Shown here: one piece after another, positions 52,166-63,570 of the stretch
How the letters are laid out: every line of letters starts with the position of its first letter
How positions within the stretch are numbered: the first letter of the stretch is position 1
DNA from: Puffinus mauretanicus
Taxonomy: Eukaryota > Chordata > Aves > Procellariiformes > Procellariidae
Reading direction: 5' to 3'
Length of the DNA: 64,000 nucleotides
Assembly: GCA_023333565.1 (NCBI GenBank)
Contig: JAJKFH010002656.1
Coordinates: 310,001 to 374,000, forward strand
Notes under the pieces: model-generated
Database searches by the model: none
Told to the model about the DNA's origin: nothing
What the model saw: the letters and a program-made list of their open reading frames with translations, nothing else
Program-made: the position numbers and the translations under genes

Positions 52166-52240
52166 GACTTCAAAGCACTTCACACATTACAGAGATTATT
52201 CTCCTTTTTTCATGGATAAGTGCACTAAGATACAGGACAG
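52166..52240 (-). mobile_element. Decayed MIR-like SINE 3' part, antisense
   Basis: The plus strand reads as a diverged reverse complement of the MIR 3' region: AAAGCACTTCACACATTA, then GATTATTCTCC with a T-run, then CATGGATAAG and ACTAAGATACAGG, in the order expected for the pieces usually written AAAGCGCTTTACA, TTATTATCCCC and CAGATGAGGAAACTGAGGCAC. About 25 bp of the consensus seem missing between the first two blocks. Called from memory of the consensus, so alignment is needed. Confidence 0.45.
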
Positions 52241-52675
52241 GCAGGCCAGTTTTTATCCCAATGCGGTGCCTGAACAGCAGAACGCAGACTCGCGAGCAGG
52301 GCAGCCTGCCCTGGGATTTCTCCAGGGACTCCCGTCTTTGCTGCTCCTCAGCTCGTGGGTCCTCACCCTGTCACCGGGACGGATCAGGATATCATACTGC
52401 ACACTAACACATATTAGGGAAATCAGCTCTGATATCCATTTTCCATAGGGTACATTAGCCACTGCCCCACAATCAGCTGAGCTGTAATTGCTGCAGGGAT
52501 CAGGGGCACTGGGCTATAAAAGATAATCTCTGTTTCTGTCTAATTTTATTCTGTCTGCATTTGTGAATGAAGCTCTTTGCTTTCTAGCATCCCAGATGGA
52601 TCACTTCATAAAATGTTCAGACTTTTGAGTTAAGTATCACCATTTGTATTAGACACCCAATCTTAATGGAAGCAG
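52241..52675. other. Spacer between two MIR-like fragments, no gene seen
   Basis: No gene. Open frames on both strands around 52212-52462 are overlapping shadows in a local GC-rich patch. No named repeat recognised. Confidence 0.5.
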
Positions 52676-52745
52676 CTTGACTAAAATCACAGAAGAAATC
52701 ATACCAAAGCCAGCACAAAACCAGATTGTACACTCCTGTCCCTGT
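52676..52745 (-). mobile_element. Possible MIR-like core, antisense
   Basis: GCTTGACTAAAATCACAGAA followed by CCAAAGCCAGCACAAAACCAG resembles the reverse complement of the MIR core (ACTTGCCCAAGGTCACACAG, then GCCGGGATTCGAACCCAGG-like). It lies about 435 bp downstream of the antisense MIR 3' fragment in the correct order for one element split by an insertion, or may be independent. The match is weak. Confidence 0.3.
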
Positions 52746-53823
52746 TACGGTTATCTGGCATACAGAGGTCCCTTTGCCTGAATGAAGTCAGTGTCTGGAG
52801 ATTAAGCCCAGAGTAAGAACTCGCCAGCTAAATAATACTGTCCTCTAGAAAAAATAATGCCGACTGAATATGTATTTACTAATCATATGAAACTATACAT
52901 TATCCATTACATACACTCTAAATGTAGGAAGGAAAGACAAAATATTTTCCTGCTATGGGTTTTCATTACAGCAATTCCAACAAGCAAAAATGCATTCTAG
53001 TCACTGACATTGAGTAAACAACCTGGACTTTTTGGAAATTCACTACCTTTTTTCCAGGGTGTTTAATTTATTGATTCATTTTTAAAGCATGTGGTTTTCT
53101 TTTTTTGTTACTATTAATAATTTTTTCCCTTTCAACTTATTTCTGCTTTTATATCCTTCAACCCTGGTCCCCATTATAGTTCTAGATTTGAAACTTGATA
53201 TTTAACAGCTGTGCATATTTGCTCAGGCATTTAAAAAATCTTGCAGACAGCTGTTCCTGATTTTTTCAGGAATTTTCTTCATATATTTCATAGCATTTTT
53301 TTTCCATCTTCACATTTCCTCTTGTGTGCCCCTAATCCTCCTAAAACTGTGCTTTACCTCCACACATAAACAACGAAACCCTAAGTAAATCCCTAATAGT
53401 CAGGCTAACGGAAGAAGAAGAAAAAAAAAGAATAATTTTCATGTAATATCACTAGTGGAGAGAAAAAAATTGGTTTCCATTCCAAAACACAGAACTATTC
53501 AGCTTTTTCAACTACTGTATTTTCAAGCCTAACCCAGAACTCAGCAATATCTCTTTAAAAAGATATTTGAACATAGGCTTTCAGGAAATACGTGCTTTCA
53601 GGTAACTCGCACAAAAGCAGAGGCAGAACAGGATCTGAGAGAGAAGGGGAATACTGAGGAAAAGGCAGCAGGCTACCAGAGGAAAGGGCCAAAAAAAAGG
53701 AGGCTACCAGTAGAGGAAGAGTCTTAAGGGAAATTTTACCTTAAATTTTACTCTTCCACGATCGAGACACAAAAAGCCTTCACAGCAGTTAACCTGCAAA
53801 GTGGGGCTTTCTGATTAATTAGC

Positions 53824-53842
53824 CCCCCCACACACACACACA
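53824..53842. repeat. C-run followed by CA repeat
   Basis: Six to seven C residues leading into a short (CA)n microsatellite. Confidence 0.85.
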
Positions 53843-53877
53843 AAGAAAAAAGCCTCATTTTGATTTCTGAAAATATA

Positions 53878-53899
53878 TTGATATTTCAAAAAATATCAA
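53878..53899. repeat. Hairpin: perfect 9-bp inverted repeat, 4-nt loop
   Basis: TTGATATTT and AAATATCAA are exact reverse complements around CAAA. A/T-rich palindromes of this length are expected by chance in this composition. Confidence 0.9.
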
Positions 53900-55403
53900 A
53901 TGCTTTACAATGACACTGTCACTTTTCCTGCAGGTGTCCAGCTGTATCTTCTCAACGGTCTAAGTCTTGAAGGCTTCATGGCCAAACATACACGATCTCA
54001 AGGACGAAAATTAATTTTTTAGAACTTTTACTCCTTTGCCGAGTTCCTAGCTTCTTAGAAATCAATTTTTTTTGAGAATTAGCTTGCTATTAAACATTTT
54101 TCACCAATAATCTGGCTCAGCTGGAGTTTTTATTTAATGAGCTGTATTAATCATTACTCAACTTTCCTAGAGCTCCATTTTACTGAAAGAACGACATCTT
54201 TATAGACTATTCTTGCCACGTTTTTTATACACCAGTTACAGTTACACCAAATGGGTAAACACATTTTGAGGGAGTGAGCTAATCTCAGCAGTAAATCCAA
54301 GATGGCCACTTAAAGGTAAGTACTTTTCCCCTTTAAGTACCCGCTTTCATGTCCACATTCACGCTTCTGTGTTCAGCACTCCTAAAGTTTTAGATTATAG
54401 ATTTTTCTGGGACCACCCTGTGCCTAAGTATGATATTTCTGGCTTTTACATTTGAGCAAAGCCTATTCAGCCACTCGAGGAAAATACTTCCATTATTCTT
54501 TTTTACTAATGTATCATCAATGCTAAAGGTTGAAAATAGAAATCTGGCAATAATTGGAAATTTCTGTGGAGAAACCTGAATCTGGTTGTCCTTAAAATAC
54601 ATGCAACTTTATGATATTCCCATTATTGCATTCAGCCTCCGTTTTCTTCAGCCTCCTCCCCATTCTGTGCATCAGACCTTCCCCTTTGCAGGGAAGGCTC
54701 CGGAGAACGCAGCTGCATGGTGGAGGCATTTAAGTACTAAACCATGACCAAGGCACTAGCGTATAACCCTGTGGTGACAAATAAAGACAACAGACCATTA
54801 TGCCTAAGACTGCTGGGGTAATTCCGTTTTCTAAAATTTTCTGGAACATTCCCACAGTAAAATAGAAATCAAATACATTTGGGGTGGGACTGAGAACACT
54901 ATCATCTCATCTTTGAGTAGAAAGAACAGGTAGAGGTGAGGCAATTTTGTCCATGTATTGACTAATGAAGGAAGATAATCAGGAATTTGAAGGCAGACAG
55001 CACAGCCAAAGCAGGCCCTGGCTGAGAAAGGCATTTCTCCTGTTGCTCCTTGCTTGTCGTGCTATTATTCTCACATTAAAATCCAGCAGGGGAAAATATT
55101 GACGCAGAATGAAGCAGACACTGCTAAAAGGCAAAGAAGGGGAAAAAAGAAGGTTTACTAAGAAAACATGGTCTAGAGCACTAAAAACTGAGCAGCTCTT
55201 ACTTAGGGCACGCTGTGTCTCCAGGGAAGTGCTGTGCATCGCAGCTCCGACTGTCGTTAATGGGGTTCAGCTTCAGCTGGGCTCATGGGATCTGACAGTG
55301 CACAGCATCTCTCAAGAAATTTCCAGCACCCAAATAGTCAAGCTGGGAAGTAAAGTAACAGAGAGCGTGAAAAGCTAATACTTTCAGTCTTACATGTGTA
55401 TGC

Positions 55404-55421
55404 ACACACACACACAAAAAA
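55404..55421. repeat. CA microsatellite
   Basis: About seven CA units followed by an A-run. Confidence 0.85.
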
Positions 55422-56345
55422 ATAAGAAACGTGACAACACCACAAATTAAAGGCTAAAGATGATTTACATAAAGAAAGAACTGATAAGATGATTGAGAGG
55501 AGAAAAAAAATAAAGTGTATAAAATCAGGAAGCAGGTGCTAGAAGGATGCCACAGTTTTTAAAGATCTAGTAGAAGGAATAGCTAGTGGCGACGACTTCC
55601 TAAAAATCTTTGAGAACAGGCGCAGTCTCAAAGGGCTGCAGTGAAGGAAATAAACTGCCCGTCTTTAGGAAGGAAAACCCAAGAATTTAAAAGACCAGGA
55701 ATTAGAAACTCACATTCTAGTCATTGACAGATGTGCAACCGCAGCAACTTTGAAGTATGTTGGGAGAAAACAGACCTAACAACCTGGACAGCAAAAAATG
55801 TGGGAAATGTTGGGTAGTGGGGAGTGGGAGGAAGTTACACAGCCTAAACACTGTTCCCTTGCCATCATGATTACATCAGTTGTATTACTAGAAGTACCCT
55901 CTATCATTCATTAAGGTAGAAAATATTTATTACACACTAAGCGCAAAAATTATAGCCCTCTATCTCCTTGTCTTTCTGCCTATACTCAACAAGCCATTGA
56001 ACACGATGGGATTATTTAATGATTTCAATTTTGATTTTCAATGTTGGACATGCCACAACACTTCCATTTTTATCCTCTTCAAAATTAATGATGCAGGACA
56101 GCTGGCAATGCAATGAGCTTCTGAGTTCAGCAGAGAGAGCAAAGGAGGATGGGTCATTCTCTCAGATATTCTGGTGTTAATTTGAAGTTTAACTTCAATT
56201 AAAATATTAACTGCAGAACAACAAAAAAAAAGAAATTTGCATTTAAGAACTCTACAAAACTATAGATTAGATTAGACTGCATTTTATCCTGTCTTATGAT
56301 GGACTGAGAATTAGAACAAAAGCTAAAATTGCAAGCATTTCCATA

Positions 56346-56460
56346 AGACCAGGACTTTTAGCACCTTTCTGCTTCAGTTTGGACTTGTAAAATGGGAGAC
56401 ATAACACTTATTTTCTTCAAAATATTTGTGTTGGTGAAAATATGTTCAGATTGTCAAGGG
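56346..56460 (+). mobile_element. Decayed MIR-like SINE 3' part, sense
   Basis: The series AGCACCTTTCTGCTTCAGTT, then TTGTAAAATGGGAGAC, then ATAACACTTATTTTCTTC matches the MIR 3' region (CCTCAGTTTCCTCATCTGTAAAATGGGGATAATA-type) with substitutions. The right end fades into unrecognisable sequence. It is called from memory of the consensus. Confidence 0.5.
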
Positions 56461-57152
56461 TTCAGATGTTACAGGCTGGGGAACCGTAGATGTTCCTTAG
56501 CTCCCCTGGATGTGACCCTCCAGACTGCAACCACTGAAATAACAAAACAGGATTTGGTCTGATATGTCAACATCAATGTGGTGCTCCTGACATCATCTGC
56601 TCAGCAACACCATCAGCACAAGCTCTTCCAGTAGCTTTAGGCAGAATTCATTATTGCTCTCTCACGTTGGCTTGGCCAGTACTAAATGACTGCAAAATAT
56701 CTGTAAAGTCTGGGTTTGGGGCTTTGCAGAGAGGGCTTCTGGAAGGAAACCTGAGAGTTGGTGCCAGGTCAAGAACAGGAATCGGGAGTATGACAGGATG
56801 AGGAGGAGATGCAGCTATAGCTACACCGGTGCTCTGGCTACGCCCCAGCTCTGGTTCTGTGCCACCCATATCAAGTGGGGTATCATTTAGGGGAGCAGAA
56901 AGAGCTACCTTGGCAACACAGGAACAGGAGAGGAACAAGCTGCCTCACCCAGACCTTTGCAACGGGCTGTGCAAGAGCACAGGCATGGACTAGGGTAACT
57001 ACAGCTTCTCCAGCATCTGAGCAGTTCTGCTGAGCTGCTAGCATCAGGTTTGAATCGCTGTTTCTAGCACACTCATATTCGCAGGCCTAAGCTGATAGAC
57101 AAGAAATTAAATCTGAAAGGATCCTTCTGCTGATGCTTATTTTCATCAGCTT

Positions 57153-57168
57153 ACATTTCATGAAATGT
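57153..57168. repeat. Perfect 16-bp palindrome
   Basis: ACATTTCATGAAATGT equals its own reverse complement. No known binding site was recognised with confidence. Confidence 0.9.
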
Positions 57169-58282
57169 CATTCATTTGCATTGTGTGGCACCGCATTACT
57201 ATACTTATCCAGCCCTTAATTGCAGAAGTGGTGCATAAAGGGCAGAGCAGCCTGCTGTCCTCTCTGCCTGCCTGGAAAACTCCAGTACCCACGTAGGCTG
57301 GGGAGCTGTAACCAGAAAGAGCAACAGCCAGAAGCTGTGGTAGCCTCCAAGTAATAGTCTTGGTATACAGTGACTCTAAGTGGGTTTTTGGATCTAGAAG
57401 CACAACAGGTGACAACTCTGCAGCCAGTTGCTCTTTTGGCCTCCCTGCCTTTTCCTTCTCTAGTGTCTTTTAATCTGCCTGTCAGCCAACTTGCTCTGCT
57501 TTTAGCGCAACATTTGAAACAGGAGTGGCTCAGCCTACAAAGTCTGAAAAGCAGCTGCCCAAGCACGGCAGCTTTCAAAAAAAAAGGGATGTGAAACTTG
57601 CAAACAACATTTAATAAATCTCTGTGTTATTTTAACCAATACTTAAGGCCAAACAGAATAGATGTCAAGTGTGAGACGCAGTGTATTTGTGGAACGTTGT
57701 TTATAAAACTCAGTCACTCTGAGCAGCTCCCAGATTGCTGCTGCAGCCTTGAGGTTACACACTGCTGTTTTTCTGTGACAGCTTAACAGATCTGCAAAGC
57801 GACTGAAGAAGCAGGGCAGCTCCAGCTCTGCCCCTTGTCCCATCACGGTCCACCTCGCGCCCGCCTGCGCAGGACTGCCGGGTGCCTGGGGCCACGCTAG
57901 GAGCACAGCTGCCCCCGCCATGCCTTGTGGCTCAGCACAGCGTGACTGCTTTGGAGGTCACTGTGGCAGGAGATGAAGAAGGGGCTCCTCTGAGTATCAT
58001 CTGTCACTCGTGTTGTCACTAGAGAATTAGGAAGATCAGCTCTATCAAAGACCCCTCTGACACCCTGGGAACAGCTTAATGCACTCCATCAATTCTGCGA
58101 GAGACTTGTGTCAAACAAAATTCAAAGGCTGAGAGCATACACGGGTTAAGAACAAGTCAGAAGCTTTCCACCAGCCAGCAGGGTCCACACACCACACCAC
58201 CTTCCTGGAAGCTAAAGGTAAAGAGATAAGCATGGGACCTAATGCAGCTGCATGCACACAGACGCACACACACCCTGCCATG

Positions 58283-58288
58283 ACCTGT
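58283..58288. repeat. Putative target-site duplication, left of solo LTR
   Basis: ACCTGT precedes the LTR, and ACTTGT (58838-58843) occurs at its right edge, one mismatch in six. If the LTR is taken to end in CA at 58838, the duplication is 5 bp (CCTGT and CTTGT). Confidence 0.5.
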
Positions 58289-58539
58289 TGTCCTGGTTTC
58301 AGCTGGGATAGAGTTAATTTTCTTCCTAGCAGCTGGTATAGTGCTGTGTTTTGGATTTAGTGTGAGAATAATGTTGATAACACACTGATGGTTTAGTTGT
58401 TACTAAGTGGTGCTTACGCTAGTCAAGGACTTTTCAGCTTCTCATGCCCTACCAGCAAGAAGCTGGGAGGGGGCACAGCCAGGACAGCTGACCCAAACTG
58501 GCCAAAGGGGTATTCCATACAATATGACATCACGCTCAG

Positions 58540-58547
58540 TATATAAA
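58540..58547 (+). promoter_or_regulatory. LTR TATA box
   Basis: TATATAAA lies about 250 bp into the solo LTR and about 160 bp before its polyadenylation signal, the expected U3/R layout. It could act as a cryptic promoter firing rightward. Activity is unknown. Confidence 0.7.
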
Positions 58548-58660
58548 CTGGGGGGAGTTGGCCGGCAGGCAGCAACCGCTGCTCGGGAACTGGCTGGGCA
58601 CAGGGTGGCGGGTGGTGAGCAATTGCATTGTGCATCACTTATTTTGTATATTCTTTTCTC

Positions 58661-58685
58661 ATTATTATTATTATTATTATTATTT
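58661..58685. repeat. ATT microsatellite inside the LTR
   Basis: About eight ATT units between the TATA box and the polyadenylation signal. Its length is likely to differ between copies and individuals. Confidence 0.9.
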
Positions 58686-58704
58686 TCCCTTCCTTTTCTG
58701 TCTT

Positions 58705-58710
58705 ATTAAA
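58705..58710 (+). terminator. LTR polyadenylation signal
   Basis: ATTAAA, the commonest variant of the polyadenylation hexamer, is followed within about 40 bp by a T-rich stretch, in the R region of the solo LTR. Confidence 0.6.
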
Positions 58711-58843
58711 CTGTCTTTATCTCAACCCATGAATTTTACTTTGTTTTTTTTTTCCCAATTCTGTCCCCCGTCCCACTGCGGGCAGAGTGAGCAAACGGTT
58801 GTGTGGTGTTTGGCTGCCTGCCGGGTTAAACCACACCACTTGT

Positions 58844-61800
58844 TCTCGTTTCAATGTAAATAATACCCATGCGTCACAGTAAAACCAATCCCGGGCATGC
58901 AAAGATCGCACTGCTGCCTTCTGCTTTGCAAAAGGAATACAGCTCTGCAAGAGCAGGAGGCACCAGAGGCCCTTCTCTTCACCCTGTACCTCACCCATCT
59001 GGGGTAAGCAAACAACGTAGATAAGAGCCTGCGATTAACAAGCAACAAACTCTTGTACCAGCACACTTATTTTCCAGTCTTTGGCCTCAGGAGGTACATT
59101 TCAGACCTATTTGGTCCTCTACTGAAAGCAATGTTGTATTGGCCCTAATTGCTACTTTCCGTAGTTAAGCCTTTTACAGACAAACATAACTGTTATGCCT
59201 GCACTATTACCAGCTTGCATCTGAGTTAGAAGCATAGGCCCAATCTCACCATCACTGGAAACCTCAGAGTCAATACTCCAGTCTCTCCCCATTTTTAATA
59301 ACGCCCTTATCACTGTAAGTATCTACTGCCTTCCAGAAATATATTAAATGATGCAACAAACTCATCTCATTTTCATTCCCACTGGAAACTGATGCATGGG
59401 ATTTTAATTATTGATTCATTGTTGGTTTGTTGGTCTGATTTTTTAAAATACACTGCTCTGTGCATGCTTGTTATTGAAAACAAGCTCTGCCTACACAGAG
59501 CAGCTGCAGGATCACACACTGTGGGAAACCTCTCCCATGGGGTTTGATGTACTGTACCACAAATCTCTTGCTTCTGATTTAGCACCTTTCTTTGGATTCA
59601 TGTAAGTTGTTCTTTGTTGGTACTCTTGTGGTTTTTAGGAAATTAAGAATCAAAACAAAGACTAAAAACTATTCAAAAGAATTTAGAGCAGAAAATTATT
59701 TTGCTTTAGAATATATGGCAATCGCAAAAGGAGCTTTAATTAAGAGGAACTGAAGAAAAAAAAAGGCTGATCTTTCAAAACTAGAGATCAGTGATGAACT
59801 TCAGGATCAGACATTTCAAAGACTTCAACCACTTTAAAGTCACATGTCCCAAATTTATGTGCCAAAGCTTTCATACCCTCGTCATTGCGAAAAGCTAGGG
59901 CTAGACCTCAGCTGCTGTCAGCTGGTGGATGCAGATTGAATTCAGTGTAGCCATACTGGTTTACACAAATTGATAGTCTCGTCCCTAGATTCGTATGCTT
60001 GCACAAGCTGTAATTCTTCATCCAAATCAATAGGCTGTAGAGCTTATTTGCATTAGGATTGGTTTTCACGTAAGAGTTCATATGGTGAGATGTACATGTT
60101 ACATCTCAAAGAATATGTGCAGTTGCGTGAACAACCTCACCTGTTCCCCTAGGTTTAAAGATCATTTTTGAGGATTTGGCCGTATGTGTTTCCAAGACCC
60201 TGGAATGTCAAGTATAAGAAAAATGGAAAAAGTCATTTTATATCTACAAAAAAAGAGAGAGGAAAGTGCTCATAACTCTCACCATAAGCAACGATTAATC
60301 TGATCTTTTAACCAGCCACCTCTGTCTTACTAACACACAGGGGAACTACAACTGTACCTGCCACACACCTAACACCAGGATTTGGAAGCCCTGCTAGCAA
60401 GCTGAATCAGCAGATGCAATCATCTATCTTGCCAAAAATGATTCAACTGAAAGCCCCCCTAGTTACAGCAACAGAGCTCTGCAAGTAAATTAGTCGGCTC
60501 AGAGCTCCATATTGCTGCAGCTAGCCTGTTTCCAGCATCTAAGCTACCCAAGCGTGATGTGTTTATACCGCATGAAGGAGTAACCTTGCCCTCAGATGTG
60601 CCCTCACGCATAGTTTCTCTTTGACTTCGACTTCGTAGTAAGGCATAGTAGTTTATTGCTGCCTCACACTACCTTTTGTGGCCAGTAAGGAAAGGAGTCT
60701 TTAGTCTCCTCTTTACTCCAGCATCCTCTCACATTTCTCACCCATCCGCTCCGGAGAAGAAAGGCGCCTAGCACATTTGAATCAATCCCCCATAGCGACT
60801 GCTTCCTACTGCAGGTATGTGGTCCAAGGCATAATGTCATCCTTAAAGGTTGTGCCCATCCCATTCACTTTCTTTAAGAAAAAAAAACACTTCTAATGTT
60901 TTTCTCCTGAGAGGGAAAATGACCTTTCATTGCAGAAGAACATACTAGCTGCACCATTAATGCTGAGGAGTCAAGTCCTCACTGCTTTGATTGAAGAGCT
61001 GTGTGAATAGTCAGCCTCCTCTCACTGCTGTAAAACTGGAATGCCGCATTTTGTGCTGCTTACACTAGTTGCTGCCAGTTGCACTTAATGCAAATGGCAC
61101 ATATGCCGGTTACTGTGCATTGTAAGATTACCTTTTATTTAATAGAAAGACCCCTTTCCACCCAAAAGTCATGACATTTAGTGTGCCACATCAAGGAATG
61201 CCAGACATGGTCTGGTATCAATGGTTTCAATATCACATATGTACCTATAGCTCTAGTAGGCATGTATGTTAGAGAAAATCTTTTAACAACATATGATATG
61301 GCATCATTATTAAAGTACCTTATCACCTTGTTTATGACACCCAATTTAACTGATATAGTTCATTATTACTTTAGTTGCTCTGTGCAGAGATGTTCTTCCC
61401 ACTCCAGATACAAAAGATAAGCATTTGGCCAATCAAGCCATTTGAATAGATAAGTATGCTTGATTGTCTTCATTCCTAAAATAAAGCTCTGACTATATAG
61501 GGGTGTGGGAGAATACTGTGTTTCTCTATTTCTTGCCTTTTTGTCACAGAAAATGCACTTTGGAATAATGAATAATCCTTTTTATTGTGATGAGTAGTTG
61601 TAAAATAAACCGATACTATGGATTACAGGGATGTACAGGCTGTGCCTCCATTTAGCTTTGGTTTAACGTATTAAACTTTTGAACGTTACCCAGAGTATAC
61701 AGACTATTTTACAAACATTAATACCCACGAAATTAATGGCAGGTATTAATCATACAACCTCCCTGCTTTTTGAAGACACGTATCTCGGTATCATAGATGA

Positions 61801-61991
61801 TGTCTGAAGAAACCCAGGCACTCGTGGAGTGTCTCAAGACTGGAGGTTCCTACAGACTGGAGTTACCCACTGCTGTTGCACATCTGCTTCCAGCTCAGTA
61901 ACAGCAGGGACAAGTACTGGTCTGTACAGAGTGGCACAGACAGAACAACACCTGTAAGTTATATTTCATATACATTTCTACTAGTTGCTGC
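58844..61991. other. Unique noncoding DNA, no gene seen
   Basis: No gene, RNA or named repeat. 61135-61540 is an A/T-rich stretch with an AATAAAGCTCTG string near 61485 that could be the relic of an old LTR end, but nothing else supports this. Confidence 0.5.
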
Positions 61992-62407
61992 TTCTCCTAT
62001 GAAGAAAGGCTGAGAGAGTTGGGGTTGTTCAGCCTGGAGAAGAGAAGGCTCCGGGGAGACTTTATTGCGGCCTTTCAATACTTAAAAGGGGCTTATAAGA
62101 AAGGTGGGGACAAACATTTTAGCAGGGCCTGTTGTGACAGGACAAGGGGGAATGGTTTTAAACTAAAAGAGGGTAGATTTAGACTAGATATAAGGAAGAA
62201 ATGTTTTACAATGAGGGTGGTGAAACACTGGCACAGGTTGCCCAGAGAGGTGGTAGATGCCCCATCCCTGGAAACATTCAAGGTCAGGTTGGACGGGGCT
62301 CTGAGCAACCTGATCTCGTTGAAGATGTCCCTGCCCACGGCAGGGGAGTTGGATTAAATGATGTTTAAAGATCCCTTCCAACCCAAACTATACTATGATT
62401 CTATGAT
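61992..62407 (+). mobile_element. CR1 LINE, 5'-truncated 3' end (copy 3, longest)
   Basis: About 415 bp of CR1 with the end of ORF2 and the 3' UTR. The frame is open from the left junction ([19 protein letters not shown]) through [40 protein letters not shown] and [11 protein letters not shown], to a stop near 62357. The tail has GGAGTTGGATTAAATGATG and ends CTATGATTCTATGAT. It is the same subfamily and orientation as copy 2, 40 kb away. No target-site duplication was recognised. The 5' truncation removes the reverse transcriptase core and endonuclease, so it is inactive. Confidence 0.95.
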
Positions 62408-62990
62408 ATACTCAAGGCTTCAAAATTGCCAAGGTTATAACAGTAACAATAACTGAACTTTGTTCAATATTCCTTTGCCCTAATACGACATAACAGTAGA
62501 TACTTTCCGCCCTAAAATGCCCCAAGTCCAGGGTGTTATTACTTCGTCAAGCAGGGAGGGACTGTATGGTCTTTCATGCATTCTCTAGGATGTATTTGAA
62601 AGCCATTGCCCTGCACGGTGGAATAAGACTTTTCTGTGTCTTAGTAAGCTCACACGTAAGTGCCTGTCTTCAGCAAGGCTTGCCCCCTGCGATTATGGCC
62701 CCCAGCAATCTGCAGAGATGAGCACAGCCTTTGAAACCTGCAGGAAACCGAGGCATACACCCAATGCGATACAAGGGAATCGTAAAAAAAAAAAAAAATT
62801 AGTATGAATAACTTCATGTTATTCAACATTAATAACTTGCAGGATGTTTTTCACTTAAAGGTGGTCAAATGAATAGCTAAGCTGGCATTTGAAATTCAGG
62901 GGGCAACTGGTGTTGCTCGGGTCTAGTATTCGGATGTTTATAATGTCAGTCAGTCGTACTTAGTCTTTTACGGAGACGTGGCCTTTCCTG
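62408..62990. other. Unique noncoding DNA, no gene seen
   Basis: Short spacer between CR1 copy 3 and the GC-rich block, containing an A-run at 62784-62798. Confidence 0.5.
62784..62798. repeat. Poly-A run
   Basis: Fifteen A residues; simple repeat. Confidence 0.9.
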
Positions 62991-63570
62991 CCCCGTTTCC
63001 GAGCCAAGCCACGTGTGAGTGTCTCTGCCTGCAACGCTGAGCGAGCCCTGCTGCCTTCCACCAGCCAAACGCCCCAGCTCCCACCGCAGCCTCGCCTGCT
63101 CAAGCATGGCTGTGGCTAGGAATATTTTAGTGACGGCTTATTGTCTGAAATTCATTTCAACAGAAAAGCACCTGGAAACATCCGCGGTGTACCCCAGCCT
63201 TGCGTTTTCTTTGCCAGAAAGAGGCGTCCCTCCATGTGCTGCCAGAGGAGGAAGGCCAGGCCAGGCCAGGCCGCCCCTCCGGCCCTGCCGCGAGGCCCCT
63301 GCCCCAGACCCCATCGTCTCGGAGGGCAAGCCCACCTTTTCTCACCCCTCTCCCACGCACCAGACACCATCACGCAGCAGGCGGGCCGGGGACCCACCCT
63401 CGGCGAGGGGCCTGTGCACCGGCTCCGGCCTGTCCCTGCCGGGCAAGACCCGGCACCCCCAGGGCCTCGGGCCCGGCTGAAATGGGGCCCTGGGCCGGGC
63501 AGGGGAGGCCCCAGGCGGGGCTGGCCTGGCCAGGGCAGGCTGTGAAACACTGCAGCCCGGCTCTAGCAAT
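62991..63570. other. GC-rich block, borderline CpG island
   Basis: GC content rises sharply; in 63181-63540 I count about 23 CpGs, roughly half of what base composition predicts, above the usual genome background but short of a strong CpG island. Six overlapping open frames of 65-162 codons on both strands (for example 63019-63480, 63200-63688 and minus 63152-63550) are expected from low stop-codon density. None shows a domain. It could be a promoter of a gene beyond the window, an exonised region, or a GC-biased patch. Confidence 0.55.
63254..63272. repeat. GGCCA tandem micro-repeat
   Basis: Nearly four units of GGCCA in the GC-rich block; related GGCC and CCTGG words recur near 63500-63540. 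Confidence 0.9.

Larger units (their letters stand above)
52746..58288. other. Unique noncoding DNA, no gene seen
   Basis: Mostly A/T-rich unique sequence with two CA repeats and one MIR-like fragment. The 95-codon minus frame at 56651-56938 has a protein-like proline- and serine-rich composition, but no recognised family and no confirmed splice partner, so it is not called. Minus frames of 85-120 codons at 57158-57578 overlap each other and are likewise not called. Confidence 0.5.
58289..58838 (+). mobile_element. Solo LTR of an avian endogenous retrovirus
   Basis: A 550-bp long terminal repeat left after recombination between the two LTRs of a provirus; no internal viral sequence flanks it on either side. 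It begins TGTCCTGGTTTCAGCTGGGA, which I recognise from memory as the start of an LTR common in neoavian genomes, and ends TTAAACCACACCA. Inside, in the right order, are a TATA box (58540-58547), a pyrimidine-rich and ATT-repeat stretch, an ATTAAA polyadenylation signal (58705-58710) and a T-rich region. The imperfect duplication of 5-6 bp is compatible with a class II (ERVK-like) or ERVL element; the class is not settled. Open frames inside (58407-58709, 58558-58863) are incidental. Confidence 0.9.

Noticed and set aside
61161..61520. Possible relic of an ancient LTR ending in AATAAAGCTCTG
   Set aside because: No opposite terminus, no duplication and no known family recognised.
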